Below are positions 44,893-53,451 of a stretch of DNA of 64,000 bases, one piece after another. Source of the DNA: Rhizobium terrae (GTDB lineage Bacteria; Pseudomonadota; Alphaproteobacteria; Rhizobiales; Rhizobiaceae). The DNA lies in the NCBI RefSeq assembly GCF_003425685.1, contig NZ_QJKM01000015.1, positions 62,001 to 126,000 of the forward strand, written 5' to 3'. The stretch's first letter is position 1. Every line of letters begins with the position of its first letter. The position numbers and the translations under genes were made by a program. The notes beneath the pieces are model-generated. The model was not told the origin of the DNA. It worked only from the letters and a program-made list of their open reading frames with translations, and searched no databases.

Positions 44893-44908
44893 TTAAAAAC
44901 ACGTTAAC
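44893..44908 (+). promoter_or_regulatory. Candidate CtrA site upstream of a GNAT gene
   Basis: TTAA-AAACACG-TTAAC, the exact TTAA-N7-TTAAC spacing of the alphaproteobacterial CtrA box, 60 bases before the first likely start of the next gene. Site function is inference. Confidence 0.45.
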
Positions 44909-44968
44909 GTCCTGGCTATCGTCCACATGAGAAGTCTGTGGGCAATCCGTCCTACGCATATTGGTGGA

Positions 44969-45511
44969 ATGGCGGAGCGCCCGCAGCAGGACCATAAGTA
45001 CGTTATGAAGACGTTGTCGATCGATGTCCGGCGGGCCGAACCGCAAGACGCCCGTGCCATCTCGGAAGCACACCGGGAGGCGTGGAACCAGGCCTATGCC
45101 GGGCTCATTCCCCACAGGCCGCTGACCCAGATGCTGGAGCGCCGCGGCGAAGCCTGGTGGCGCAAGGCGACGCGCGGCCCCGCCACGCTCCTGGTGCTCG
45201 ACGTGGCCGGGCAGATCGCCGGTTATGCCACGATCGGCCTCAACCGTGCCCGCGCCCTGCCGCAGGACGGCGAGATCTACGAGATTTACCTCCGTCCGGA
45301 ATTCCAGGGCATCGGCCTTGGCCGTCGGCTGTTCGGCGAAAGCCGAAGGCTTTTGAAGTCGCTCGGCTGCGAAGGTCTCGTCGTCTGGTGCCTCGAAGAC
45401 AGCGAGCATGCCGCCCGCTTCTTCCGCCGGCATGGCGGCGTCGATGTCGCCGAAGGCATGGAGGATTTCGACGGTATCCAGCTCAAGAAGCTCGGTTTCG
45501 TCTGGTCTTGA
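44969..45511 (+). CDS. GNAT family N-acetyltransferase
   Basis: About 180 aa. Domain from VRRAEPQDARAISEAHREAW to the end, with EIYLRPEFQGIGLGRRLFGE as the acetyl-CoA loop (QGIGLGRR) and CLEDSEHAARFFRRHGG. Substrate unknown. Start is uncertain: ATG 44969 (MAERPQQD, GGTGG close by) or ATG 45005 (MKTLSID). Lies alone between the typA terminator and ppa, with a CtrA-type site upstream. Confidence 0.85.
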   Translation: MAERPQQDHKYVMKTLSIDVRRAEPQDARAISEAHREAWNQAYAGLIPHRPLTQMLERRGEAWWRKATRGPATLLVLDVAGQIAGYATIGLNRARALPQDGEIYEIYLRPEFQGIGLGRRLFGESRRLLKSLGCEGLVVWCLEDSEHAARFFRRHGGVDVAEGMEDFDGIQLKKLGFVWS

Positions 45512-45659
45512 TCAAGAGGCCGGACAGGTTGCCCGATGCGCCTGTTCCCGGCCTGCTGCCTCTGCTGCGGCTTAACTTTACGCTGAAAAGCCTTGTTGCC
45601 TTGCAGCATGATTCCCGCTATCGACCCATAACTTTGTCGAACCTTACCCGAGGAAAAGA

Positions 45660-46193
45660 ATGCGTATCGATGCAATTTCGGTTGGCAAGAACCCGCCTGA
45701 CGATGTGAACGTCATTGTCGAAGTGCCGGTCGGCGGCCATCCGATCAAGTACGAGATGGACAAGGAAGCCGGCGCGCTGGTCGTCGACCGTTTCCTCTAC
45801 ACGCCGATGACCTATCCGGGCAATTACGGTTTCGTGCCGCACACGCTGTCGGAAGACGGCGACCCGATCGACGTTCTCATCTGCAACACGCGTCCGCTGG
45901 TGCCTGGCTGTGTCATCAACGTGCGCCCGATCGGCGTCATGGTCATGGAAGACGATGGCGGCAAGGATGAGAAGATCATCGCCGTGCCGGTGCCGAAGCT
46001 GACGCGCCGCTATGACAAGATCCAGAACTATACCGACATGCCGGAGATCACGCTCAAGCAGATCGAGCATTTCTTCGAGCATTACAAGGATCTCGAGCCC
46101 GGCAAGTGGGTAAAGATCGGCGGCTGGCAGGACGTCACTGTGGCCAAGAAGCTGATTGTCGAAGCCGTCGAACGCTACCAGGCTCAAAAGTAA
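45660..46193 (+). CDS. ppa: Inorganic pyrophosphatase (family I)
   Basis: 177 aa, the usual bacterial size. The metal-binding signature is DGDPIDVLI, with YPGNYGFVPHTL upstream and DKIQNYTDMPEI downstream. Hydrolyses pyrophosphate and so drives biosynthesis; cytoplasmic hexamer in relatives. AGGAAAAGA precedes the ATG. The stop is five bases from the end of the convergent yggU gene. Confidence 0.97.
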   Translation: MRIDAISVGKNPPDDVNVIVEVPVGGHPIKYEMDKEAGALVVDRFLYTPMTYPGNYGFVPHTLSEDGDPIDVLICNTRPLVPGCVINVRPIGVMVMEDDGGKDEKIIAVPVPKLTRRYDKIQNYTDMPEITLKQIEHFFEHYKDLEPGKWVKIGGWQDVTVAKKLIVEAVERYQAQK

Positions 46194-46197
46194 GCCG

Positions 46198-46512
46198 TCA
46201 GGCTTTCAGGACTTTCCCGAATTTCCGTTCCAGATCCTCCGGATCGCCCTCGATCCGGAGGATTTTTTTGCGCGCCGTTTCGCCGGACAGGATCGAAATG
46301 GAGGATTTCGGAAGCCGCAGCGTTTCGGCGATCAGCAGGATCAGCGCCTTGTTGGCCTTGCCGTCTTCCGGCACGGCGGTGACCCGCGCCTTGAGATAGG
46401 TCTCCCCGTCGGCAGCCATTTCGATGCCGTCGACAATATTGCGACCCGCATTCGGCGTGAGCCGGACTGCGAGCCGCAGATGATCGGCGCGCCGGCTACA
46501 GGGACCGCTCAC
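46198..46512 (-). CDS. DUF167 (YggU) protein
   Basis: 104 aa. The DUF167 core is LRLAVRLTPNAGRN, then YLKARVTAVPEDGKANKALI and GETARKKILRIEG. Function unknown. The GTG start at 46512 overlaps the yggT stop (GTGA), and the homologous part begins a few codons later; the longer open frame upstream reads through yggT in another frame and is not coding. Confidence 0.88.
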   Translation of the reverse strand: MSGPCSRRADHLRLAVRLTPNAGRNIVDGIEMAADGETYLKARVTAVPEDGKANKALILLIAETLRLPKSSISILSGETARKKILRIEGDPEDLERKFGKVLKA

Positions 46513-46799
46513 GCAAACAGGGGATAGATCGACGTCCACATCAGCGAACGGATGAAGAAGATGATCAGCAACAGCACCACCGGCGAAATGTCGATGCCGC
46601 CGAGATCCGGCATGATGCGGCGGATCGGCCGCAGCACCGGCTCGGTGACGTTGAAAAGGAAACGCCCGATCGCATCGACGAACTGGTTCCGCGAATTGAT
46701 GACGTTGAAGGCATAAAGCCAGGAAAAGATGGCGCTGGCGATCAGCACCCAGGTATAAAGATTCAAGGCCAAATCGATGGTCTGAAACAGGGCGAGCAT
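46509..46799 (-). CDS. YggT family membrane protein
   Basis: 96 aa with two membrane segments (about 8-30 and 70-92) joined by NVTEPVLRPIRRIMPDLGGI, the conserved YggT loop. Relatives affect osmotic tolerance and, in other phyla, cofactor or division-ring placement. It is coupled to the DUF167 gene by four overlapping bases, the standard yggT-yggU arrangement. Confidence 0.92.
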   Translation of the reverse strand: MLALFQTIDLALNLYTWVLIASAIFSWLYAFNVINSRNQFVDAIGRFLFNVTEPVLRPIRRIMPDLGGIDISPVVLLLIIFFIRSLMWTSIYPLFA

Positions 46800-46953
46800 T
46801 CACGTCTCCATTTCGTTGTTGACAGACATGTAGACATTGGCGAACTAACGAGCAAGTGCCGAGCCCGGGCGTCATCCGAATCATGTTTAACGGGCGATGC
46901 GTACAACGCCGGCTTTTTTGGCCCGCTTCCGGCTTTGCTGAAAGTATTGTCTC

Positions 46954-48189
46954 ATGTCTTTATCCGCCTCCGGCGATCGGTTCGCCGCTTTTCGGCACCC
47001 GTCCTATACGCGCTTCTTCTTTTCCCGGTTTCTCTCGGCCTTTTCGATCCAGATCGTCAGCGTCGCCGTTGGCTGGCAGATGTATGACGAGACGCGCAAT
47101 CCGCTCTATCTCGGTCTGATCGGGCTCTTCCAATTCCTGCCGTCGCTGCTTTTGATCCTTGTCACAGGCTCCGTTGCCGACCGTTATAACCGCCGTGCGA
47201 TCATGGCGATCTGCATGGTGGTCGGGGCGCTTTGTACCGGCGCGCTTCTGGCGCTCACCGTCACGCATTTCTTTTCGCCCTGGCCGGTCTTCGGCATTCT
47301 GATCGTGTTCGGGATCGAACGTGCCTTCATGGGGCCGGCGGTCCAGTCACTCGGGCCAAACCTAGTGCCAGAACAGGACCTGCCGAATGCGGTCGCCTGG
47401 AATTCTTCGTCCTGGCAGACGGCGGCGATCCTCGGCCCGGTGGCCGGCGGCCTGCTTTACGGCATCAGCGCCGTCGCCGCCTATTCGGTCGCCTTCGCCT
47501 TTCTCATCCTCGCGGCCGTTCTGGTGTTCATGATCCCGAAACCTCCGCAGCGCAATGCCGTGGAGAAGGTGAGCTGGGGGCAGATTCTCGCCGGTTTCCA
47601 CTTCATCTCCCAGGAAAAGATCGTGCTCGGGGCGATCTCGCTCGATCTCTTCGCCGTGCTTCTCGGCGGCGCGGTGGCGCTGATGCCGATCTTTGCCCGC
47701 GATGTCCTGGAACTCGGTCCCTGGGGACTCGGCATGCTGCGGGCCGCCCCCGGCGTCGGCGCGATCGTCGTGGCGATCTATCTTGCCTTCTATCCAATCC
47801 GTCATCATGCGGGCATGGCGATGTTCGTCGGGGTCGGGCTCTTCGGTGCCGGAACGCTGGTTTTCGGAATTTCGGCGACGCCCTGGCTTTCGATTGCCGC
47901 ATTGATGCTGATGGGCGCGTCGGACATGATCTCCGTCTATGTCCGCGAGACGCTGATCGCGCTCTGGACGCCCGATGAGGTGCGCGGCCGCGTCAATGCG
48001 GTCAACATGGTTTTCGTCGGGGCCTCGAACGAGCTCGGCGAATTCCGGGCAGGCACCATGGCATCAATCTTCGGCGCCGTGCCGGCCGTCGTCATCGGCG
48101 GTGTCGGCACGCTGGCGGTGGCGATCGTCTGGGCGCTCGGCTTCCCGAAACTGCGCAGGATAGACAGTCTCGAGGCGCCGCAGAGGTAA
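46954..48189 (+). CDS. MFS transporter, EntS-like
   Basis: 411 aa, 12 helices. Opens FRHPSYTRFFFSRFLSAFSI and has GSVADRYNRRAIMAICM between helices 2 and 3. This matches the DHA3/enterobactin-exporter-like branch of MFS. Substrate unknown; siderophore export is a family possibility only, as no siderophore synthesis genes are in the window. Divergent from yggT, 154 bases apart. Confidence 0.9.
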   Translation: MSLSASGDRFAAFRHPSYTRFFFSRFLSAFSIQIVSVAVGWQMYDETRNPLYLGLIGLFQFLPSLLLILVTGSVADRYNRRAIMAICMVVGALCTGALLALTVTHFFSPWPVFGILIVFGIERAFMGPAVQSLGPNLVPEQDLPNAVAWNSSSWQTAAILGPVAGGLLYGISAVAAYSVAFAFLILAAVLVFMIPKPPQRNAVEKVSWGQILAGFHFISQEKIVLGAISLDLFAVLLGGAVALMPIFARDVLELGPWGLGMLRAAPGVGAIVVAIYLAFYPIRHHAGMAMFVGVGLFGAGTLVFGISATPWLSIAALMLMGASDMISVYVRETLIALWTPDEVRGRVNAVNMVFVGASNELGEFRAGTMASIFGAVPAVVIGGVGTLAVAIVWALGFPKLRRIDSLEAPQR

Positions 48190-48216
48190 GGTTCGGACGG
48201 CGGGAGGACGGTCTCT

Positions 48217-48696
48217 TCAGTCGCCCGCCGTGTCGCTTCCGCCTGCGCGGGCGGCCGCCTGCTGGCGCTCAAGCACCCGATCGCGTGCGGAGACGCCCAG
48301 GAGATCGGCGATCCTCCAGATCACATGGTCCTCGATTTCGCTTCGCTGCCCATCCGCATAAACGATATCCCAGAGGATGCCGAGAAGCTCCACCCGGTCC
48401 TCTTCATTGACGAGGTGCCTCCTCAGATCGGAGGTAAACCGGTAATAATCGACCGCCTCGCTGCCGGCCTGATGCCCGGCCTCGATCAGCGCCTTGAGAC
48501 CATCCTCGGTCAGGTCGTAACGCTCGCGCAGCAGGTCGCGGAATTTCTGCTGTTCCTGCTCGGAAACATTGCCGTCCGCTTCCATGACCTGGAAACAGAG
48601 GGCCACGAAGGCCACCCGCGGATCATCGGGTGCAAATTCATGCGAAGGCTGCGATGATGTAAGGGTGTGGAGGAAGGCCTGAATCCGGTCTAACAT
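48217..48696 (-). CDS. TerB family protein
   Basis: 159 aa, all helical. The TerB (PF05099-like) core is VAFVALCFQVMEADGNVSEQ and ELLGILWDIVYADGQRSEIE, whose paired ADG segments carry acidic residues for metal. Tellurite resistance is the family name; in rhizobia such stand-alone proteins have no defined role. The ATG at 48696 is used, with GGAG before it. It follows hemY by 22 bases and may belong to the same transcript. Confidence 0.88.
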   Translation of the reverse strand: MLDRIQAFLHTLTSSQPSHEFAPDDPRVAFVALCFQVMEADGNVSEQEQQKFRDLLRERYDLTEDGLKALIEAGHQAGSEAVDYYRFTSDLRRHLVNEEDRVELLGILWDIVYADGQRSEIEDHVIWRIADLLGVSARDRVLERQQAAARAGGSDTAGD

Positions 48697-48718
48697 CAAT
48701 CTCCAGGCCTTCGACCTT

Positions 48719-50338
48719 CTAGAAAAGCCGGAGCCTTGTCGAAGGCTGCGCGGCGTTGGGATCTTTCACGCCTGGATCATCCGGTGGCCGGCCGAAAAAG
48801 GGAACCGGCTCTCCCTCTTTTTCCGGCTGTTTTTCGGTCTTCGGCTTCAGATTGGCGGGCGCTGGTGTTTTTGCTGCAACAGCTTCCCGTTTCTCCGGCT
48901 GCTTCGGAGCCTCTTCGACGGGAGTAACCTGAACGAGGATCGGTTTTGGCGGCTCGCCGATCTTCACCTCGCGCGCGACACCGGTCACCGGCGGCAGATT
49001 GGCGATGGCATCGTCGGCTGCCAGCGAGCCCTCCTCGACCGGGCCTTCGAGCTGGCCGAAAGGCGCCTTCCATTCGAAGGCGTCGAGACGGCCCGTCACC
49101 GGCGAAAGCGGCAGCCATTTTTCCGAAACGAAGCCGTCGGCGACCCATGCGGGATCGCGCGGAGCCCGCAGCGCCTGCGCCAGCCAGTGACGAACACGGC
49201 CTTGGTCGCCGGTCTCCGCCTCCTCGATATCGGCCAGCAGAAGGTAGACGGCTTCGCGGGCTTCCATGCGTGCTGCGGCTTCCGCCTTGGCACGCGCCTT
49301 CCTGAATTCCTGCGCGTCAAGGGCCGCCTGTGCGACGGCCAGAAGCGACTCGACATTGTTGGGGCGGATCGCCTCCAGCTTCTCGGCACGCTTCAGGCGA
49401 TCGATCGTGCTGTCGCCGCTGCGAGCGCGAACATAGGCCCGGGCGACCTCCGGATGCGGCCCGATTTTCCACACGCCTTCGAGGATGGAGGCCGCTTTGC
49501 GGACATTGTCCTCGCGCAGCCATGCCTTGGCGGCGATGACGGCGGCGGGCACCAGATCCCTGGCGAGTTTCAACGCGGCCATGGCGTCGTCGCGGGCACC
49601 CTTAGGATCGCCTTCGAGCCGATCGTTGGCCTTGGCGGTCAGCAGCACCGCCTTCTGGCGATCGGCCTGCGCCTTGTCGATGACGTTTCCGGCGCGCTGC
49701 TGGTCGAGGAGGCGGATGGCATCGTCCCAGCGGCCGGCCTGGCTGCGGGATTCGAGTGTCGCCTGCGCTGCCCAGGGCAGATAGGGTGCGTGTTCGACGG
49801 CCTTTTCGGCATATTGCCGGGCCGCTTCATTGGCGCCGAGCCGGCGGGCTTCCACATAAAGGCCCCGCAGGCCGAGTTCGCGGGTTTCCGGGTCCTCGGC
49901 CATCTGCTCGAATTTTTTCCGCGCTTCGTCGTGTCTGCCTTCGATCAGGGCTGCCTGGGCTTCCAGCAGATGAATCAGCGGTTCCTGATCGGCGCTCAGC
50001 AGGCCGCGGGTGCGCAGGCTCATCTTGCGGGCAAGCAGCGCATTGCCGGCGCCGGCGGCGATCAGGCCGGTCGACAGCGCCTGATAGCCGCGATCACGCT
50101 TGCGGGCGCGGAAATAGCGGCGGACGGAATAGGGTGAGGTCCAGATCACCCCGACGATCCACCAGAGGATCATCGCGGCAGCAACCAGCGCGACGATCAT
50201 GGTGGCCGCGACCATGATGCTCGTTTCGATCAGGTGGTCCTGCCAGGTGATGGAAATCAGGCCTGGGCGATCCGCAAGCCAGGAGAAACCCCAGCCGAGA
50301 GCCAGGACGCCGAGAAGAAAAATGAAAAGTCTGATCAT
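48719..50338 (-). CDS. hemY: HemY-like TPR membrane protein
   Basis: 539 aa. Two N-terminal helices (about 1-20 and 40-65), then TPR-like helices from about 85 to 400 (YQALSTGLIAAGAGNALLAR, WLREDNVRKAASILEGVWKI), and a Pro/Glu/Lys-rich C-terminus (about 455-539). It matches the alphaproteobacterial HemY family encoded with hemC and hemD; this is not the oxygen-dependent protoporphyrinogen oxidase of the same name. Exact role is unsettled. It starts 14 bases after the Mic60 gene. Confidence 0.92.
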   Translation of the reverse strand: MIRLFIFLLGVLALGWGFSWLADRPGLISITWQDHLIETSIMVAATMIVALVAAAMILWWIVGVIWTSPYSVRRYFRARKRDRGYQALSTGLIAAGAGNALLARKMSLRTRGLLSADQEPLIHLLEAQAALIEGRHDEARKKFEQMAEDPETRELGLRGLYVEARRLGANEAARQYAEKAVEHAPYLPWAAQATLESRSQAGRWDDAIRLLDQQRAGNVIDKAQADRQKAVLLTAKANDRLEGDPKGARDDAMAALKLARDLVPAAVIAAKAWLREDNVRKAASILEGVWKIGPHPEVARAYVRARSGDSTIDRLKRAEKLEAIRPNNVESLLAVAQAALDAQEFRKARAKAEAAARMEAREAVYLLLADIEEAETGDQGRVRHWLAQALRAPRDPAWVADGFVSEKWLPLSPVTGRLDAFEWKAPFGQLEGPVEEGSLAADDAIANLPPVTGVAREVKIGEPPKPILVQVTPVEEAPKQPEKREAVAAKTPAPANLKPKTEKQPEKEGEPVPFFGRPPDDPGVKDPNAAQPSTRLRLF

Positions 50339-50352
50339 CCGGTTTTCGGTCC

Positions 50353-51636
50353 TCAGCCCTGGGTGCCGGCGACGGCACGCGTCAACGTGCCGCCCACGAG
50401 ATTTTCCACCTGGATACGGGCGTCCAGCTTCTGCCTGAAGCCGCGAGAGACTGCCTTGGCAGGCTCCGGCAAGGCATCCCATTCACGCGCGGATGCCTGC
50501 AGGTTGCCGTTTCGAAGGCCCTCTTCCAGACGCGCGACGATTGCTTCCGGCGTGTCACCCGCGACATCGCCGACGCGCCGAACCTTGACGACGGACATGG
50601 CGGAAGAGAGGAGCCGGCCGGCGATGCCCTGGTTCGGGTCCGGCTGGGCGGTGGCTTCCAGCATGGCGTCCGCGACGCGCGGAAAATCCCGTTGAAGCTC
50701 CGTGCGCGAAGGCACGCCTGTCGCCCCGAACTTTTCCAGTTCCGCCACGGCCGGATCGTCGCCGGCGACACTGGCGAAGGTCTGCAATTCGGTTGTGAAG
50801 GGGCCACCGCGATCGATCGCCGCCTTCAGCGCGGCTGCGGCGATGGCACGCGCCACCTGCTGTTCGGGGCCGCGATCGTTGAGCTTGGCCTCCGCCTGGT
50901 CCAGGCGGCGGGCGAGCGCCGTATCATTGCCGGCCGACGACTGGATCGCCGAGCGCAGCCGGTCGATATCGCTCTTTAATCCGCCGAGCGCTTGTTCCGT
51001 CGCCTGGCTCGGCGTTCTCGTTCCGGCTTCAAGCGTTGCTATGCGGTTGGCAAGCGATGCGTCCGGCGTGGCAACAGGGCGGCTTTTCAGCGCGGCGATT
51101 TCCTGGCGCAGTTCAGCGAGTTCGGTGGAGAGGCCGGCCGTGTTGGCGGCGGGCGCGGGCGTCGTACCGGGCAGGTACCCGGCATATTGCATGCTGCCGG
51201 CCAGCAGGAGCGCGACGATGCCGCCGAAAATGCCCGCGGCGATCAATGTGGTCGTTGCCGGGCTGGGGCGCGGTGGTACGCTGGATGCAGGCTCCGGTCC
51301 GGGTGCCGCGGCAGCAGCTTTGGGCGGCTGCGCAACGGTGGGTTCGGGCTTCGGTTCGGCGACGGGTTCGTCCATCGGTATTTCACCGATCGGAGGCTTC
51401 TCCCGGGCGGAAGGGTCCGATGCCGGCTGCTCAGCCGCTGCTTCCTGGTCCGAGGCCTTCATCGGCTCCCCGGTGTCGTCTGGCGCTTCGGCGGCCTGCT
51501 CGGCCGGGGTCGCCGGTTCGTCGCTGTCGTTGCTGCGTACGGGTTCGGCGACTACGTCCGACGGTTCGGCCGTGAGGTCGATCGTGACCGGCTCGTTGTC
51601 TTTTCTGGATCGGCGGGGTGGCTGTTCCGGTACCAT
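50353..51636 (-). CDS. Alphaproteobacterial Mic60/mitofilin-like protein (COG4223)
   Basis: About 427 aa. Residues 1-125 are acidic and Pro/Glu-rich; one membrane helix follows (about 130-150, TTTLIAAGIFGGIVALLLAG), then a coiled coil (ELAELRQEIAALKSRPVATP, LDQAEAKLNDRG) and a C-terminal mitofilin-like domain (about 250-427). Relatives are the bacterial orthologues of Mic60, which shape inner-membrane invaginations, and are encoded in the hem block. The ATG at 51636 is chosen for AGAGGT 8 bases upstream; in-frame ATGs at 51684 and 51654 lack such a site. Confidence 0.88.
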   Translation of the reverse strand: MVPEQPPRRSRKDNEPVTIDLTAEPSDVVAEPVRSNDSDEPATPAEQAAEAPDDTGEPMKASDQEAAAEQPASDPSAREKPPIGEIPMDEPVAEPKPEPTVAQPPKAAAAAPGPEPASSVPPRPSPATTTLIAAGIFGGIVALLLAGSMQYAGYLPGTTPAPAANTAGLSTELAELRQEIAALKSRPVATPDASLANRIATLEAGTRTPSQATEQALGGLKSDIDRLRSAIQSSAGNDTALARRLDQAEAKLNDRGPEQQVARAIAAAALKAAIDRGGPFTTELQTFASVAGDDPAVAELEKFGATGVPSRTELQRDFPRVADAMLEATAQPDPNQGIAGRLLSSAMSVVKVRRVGDVAGDTPEAIVARLEEGLRNGNLQASAREWDALPEPAKAVSRGFRQKLDARIQVENLVGGTLTRAVAGTQG

Positions 51637-51726
51637 CTCGACCTCTTTTTGCATGCGCTCACGGGAAACTAGTGGGTGGGTCATCGGAAAGAAAGGGGCG
51701 GGCGGGAATTTGCCGCGCCTCCTCGA

Positions 51727-52437
51727 CTAAAGAAGGGCAAGAATCCCCTCTTCGTCAGGCTGAACGGCGATCTTGATATTTCTATGAAATTCGTGAGGCA
51801 CTGCTTCAGAAATGGTGCCGCTCAGGCAAAGGATCCGGAGACGGGGCAGCGCCTCTGCGATCGGCGCGACGAGGTCGAAAAACAGCTTCGCAGTTTCCCG
51901 CGAATAGAGCAGCACGGCATCCGCGGGCGGATCGCACAACAGGCGGTGGGTGCCTTCCGTGTCGTAGGTTATCGGGATCATCTCGTAGACCTCCGCGGTT
52001 ACGAAGGGCAGTTCCTTCGCAAGCAGTCCATCTTCGAATTTCGGCGAGCGCGGCTTGCCGGCCAGATAGAGCAGGGGCGCGCGCGGTTTCGCCTCGTCGC
52101 CGGCCGCGACTTCCGCGAGCCCGGCACCGGTGCCCGGGCCTTTCCGGACGTTGCGAAAGCCTGCATCGGCTGCGGCCTTTGCCGTGGCATCGCCGACCGC
52201 GTAGAGGATTTCGTCGCGATGGGCGGCGAGTTGATCGCCCAGCGAGACGAGGACCCGCAAGGCCTCGCCGCTGGTCACGGCCACGGCCGAATGCGGCTCC
52301 TTGAGCGCTTCCTCGGCAATCTGCGGGTGATGCTGTGCCTTGGCGAGCGGCAAGAGGACCGGCTGATGACCAAGGCCTTCAAGCCGTCCTGCTGTCCGCA
52401 AGGCCGACCTCTGCGGGCGGGTGACCACGACCCGCAT
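51727..52437 (-). CDS. hemD: Uroporphyrinogen-III synthase
   Basis: 236 aa. Begins MRVVVTRPQRSALRTAGRLE and has AVAVTSGEALRVLVSLGDQL and ILCLSGTISEAVP, the weakly conserved HemD pattern. Cyclises hydroxymethylbilane with inversion of ring D. The ATG at 52437 lies four bases from the hemC stop, so the two successive enzymes are coupled. Identity is firm from position plus motif, since HemD proteins diverge strongly. Confidence 0.93.
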   Translation of the reverse strand: MRVVVTRPQRSALRTAGRLEGLGHQPVLLPLAKAQHHPQIAEEALKEPHSAVAVTSGEALRVLVSLGDQLAAHRDEILYAVGDATAKAAADAGFRNVRKGPGTGAGLAEVAAGDEAKPRAPLLYLAGKPRSPKFEDGLLAKELPFVTAEVYEMIPITYDTEGTHRLLCDPPADAVLLYSRETAKLFFDLVAPIAEALPRLRILCLSGTISEAVPHEFHRNIKIAVQPDEEGILALL

Positions 52438-52441
52438 GGTC

Positions 52442-53371
52442 TTACGACCAGCCTTCGAAGAAATCCGTGCCGGCTGCGGCACGCACCGCCTCGCCCGCCT
52501 GCCTGCCGAGTTTTTCCGCTTGCGCGCGCTTGCCGTCGATCTCGATCGAATGATCTCTGCGCCCGTCCGGCGTGAGGATCAGGCCGGAGAATTTCAGGTG
52601 ATCGCCGTCGCAGATCGCATAACCCCCGATCGGGGTGCGACAGGAGCCGTCGAGCGCGGTGAGGAAGGCGCGTTCGCAGGAAACGGCGTCATAAGTCGGC
52701 CGGTCGTTGATCGGATCGAGCAGGGCCTCGATGCGGGAATCGCCGACGCGGCTTTCGACGCAGATCGCGCCTTGGGCCGGAGCGGGCGGGAAATCGGCCG
52801 GGTCCAGCAACTCAGTGACCACACCTTCCTTCCCGAGGCGCTTCAGGCCGGCATAGGCGAGCAGCGTCGCATCGACCTGGCCTTCACCGAGCTTGCGTAG
52901 CCGGGTTTCGACGAGGCCGCGAAAGGTAATGACGGTAATATCCGGCCGGATGCGGCGGATCAGCGCCTGGCGGCGGAGCGATGAGGAGCCGACGGTTGCG
53001 CCATCCGGCAGGGCCTTCAGCCGGTGCGCCGTGCGGCCGATGAAGGCATCGCGGAAATCCTCGCGCGGCAGGTATGCGGCGAGGCGCAAGCCCTCCGGGA
53101 GTTTCGTCGGCATGTCCTTGGAAGAATGCACGGCGAAATCGAGATCGCCGGAGAGAAGGCCTTCCTCGAGTTCCTGCGTGAAAAGGCCCTTGCCGCCGAG
53201 CTCCGTCAGGGGCCGGTCGTTGATGCGGTCGCCGGTGGTCGACAGCACGACGATTTCGAACATTTCCTCCGGCAGGCCGTGGGCGGCCATCAGCCGGTCG
53301 CGTGTTTCATGAGCCTGGGCGAGCGCCAGCGGGCTGCCGCGCGTGCCGATCCGGAAAGGTTTTGTTTGCAT
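52442..53371 (-). CDS. hemC: Hydroxymethylbilane synthase (porphobilinogen deaminase)
   Basis: 309 aa. Begins FRIGTRGSPLALAQAHETRD. Substrate-binding arginines and acidic residues occur in AVHSSKDMPT and GSSSLRRQALIRR, and the cofactor cysteine in DGSCRTPIGGYAI. Polymerises four porphobilinogens. Start MQTKPFRIG at 53371; the frame further upstream is non-homologous. Divergent from tsaD, 80 bases apart. Confidence 0.97.
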   Translation of the reverse strand: MQTKPFRIGTRGSPLALAQAHETRDRLMAAHGLPEEMFEIVVLSTTGDRINDRPLTELGGKGLFTQELEEGLLSGDLDFAVHSSKDMPTKLPEGLRLAAYLPREDFRDAFIGRTAHRLKALPDGATVGSSSLRRQALIRRIRPDITVITFRGLVETRLRKLGEGQVDATLLAYAGLKRLGKEGVVTELLDPADFPPAPAQGAICVESRVGDSRIEALLDPINDRPTYDAVSCERAFLTALDGSCRTPIGGYAICDGDHLKFSGLILTPDGRRDHSIEIDGKRAQAEKLGRQAGEAVRAAAGTDFFEGWS

Positions 53372-53451
53372 CCGCGTCGTTCCATTGTTACCGGAAGTCT
53401 CGTAAACCTCTTTCACCAACCCCGCAATCAACGATAGGGCCAGTTCTAGGG

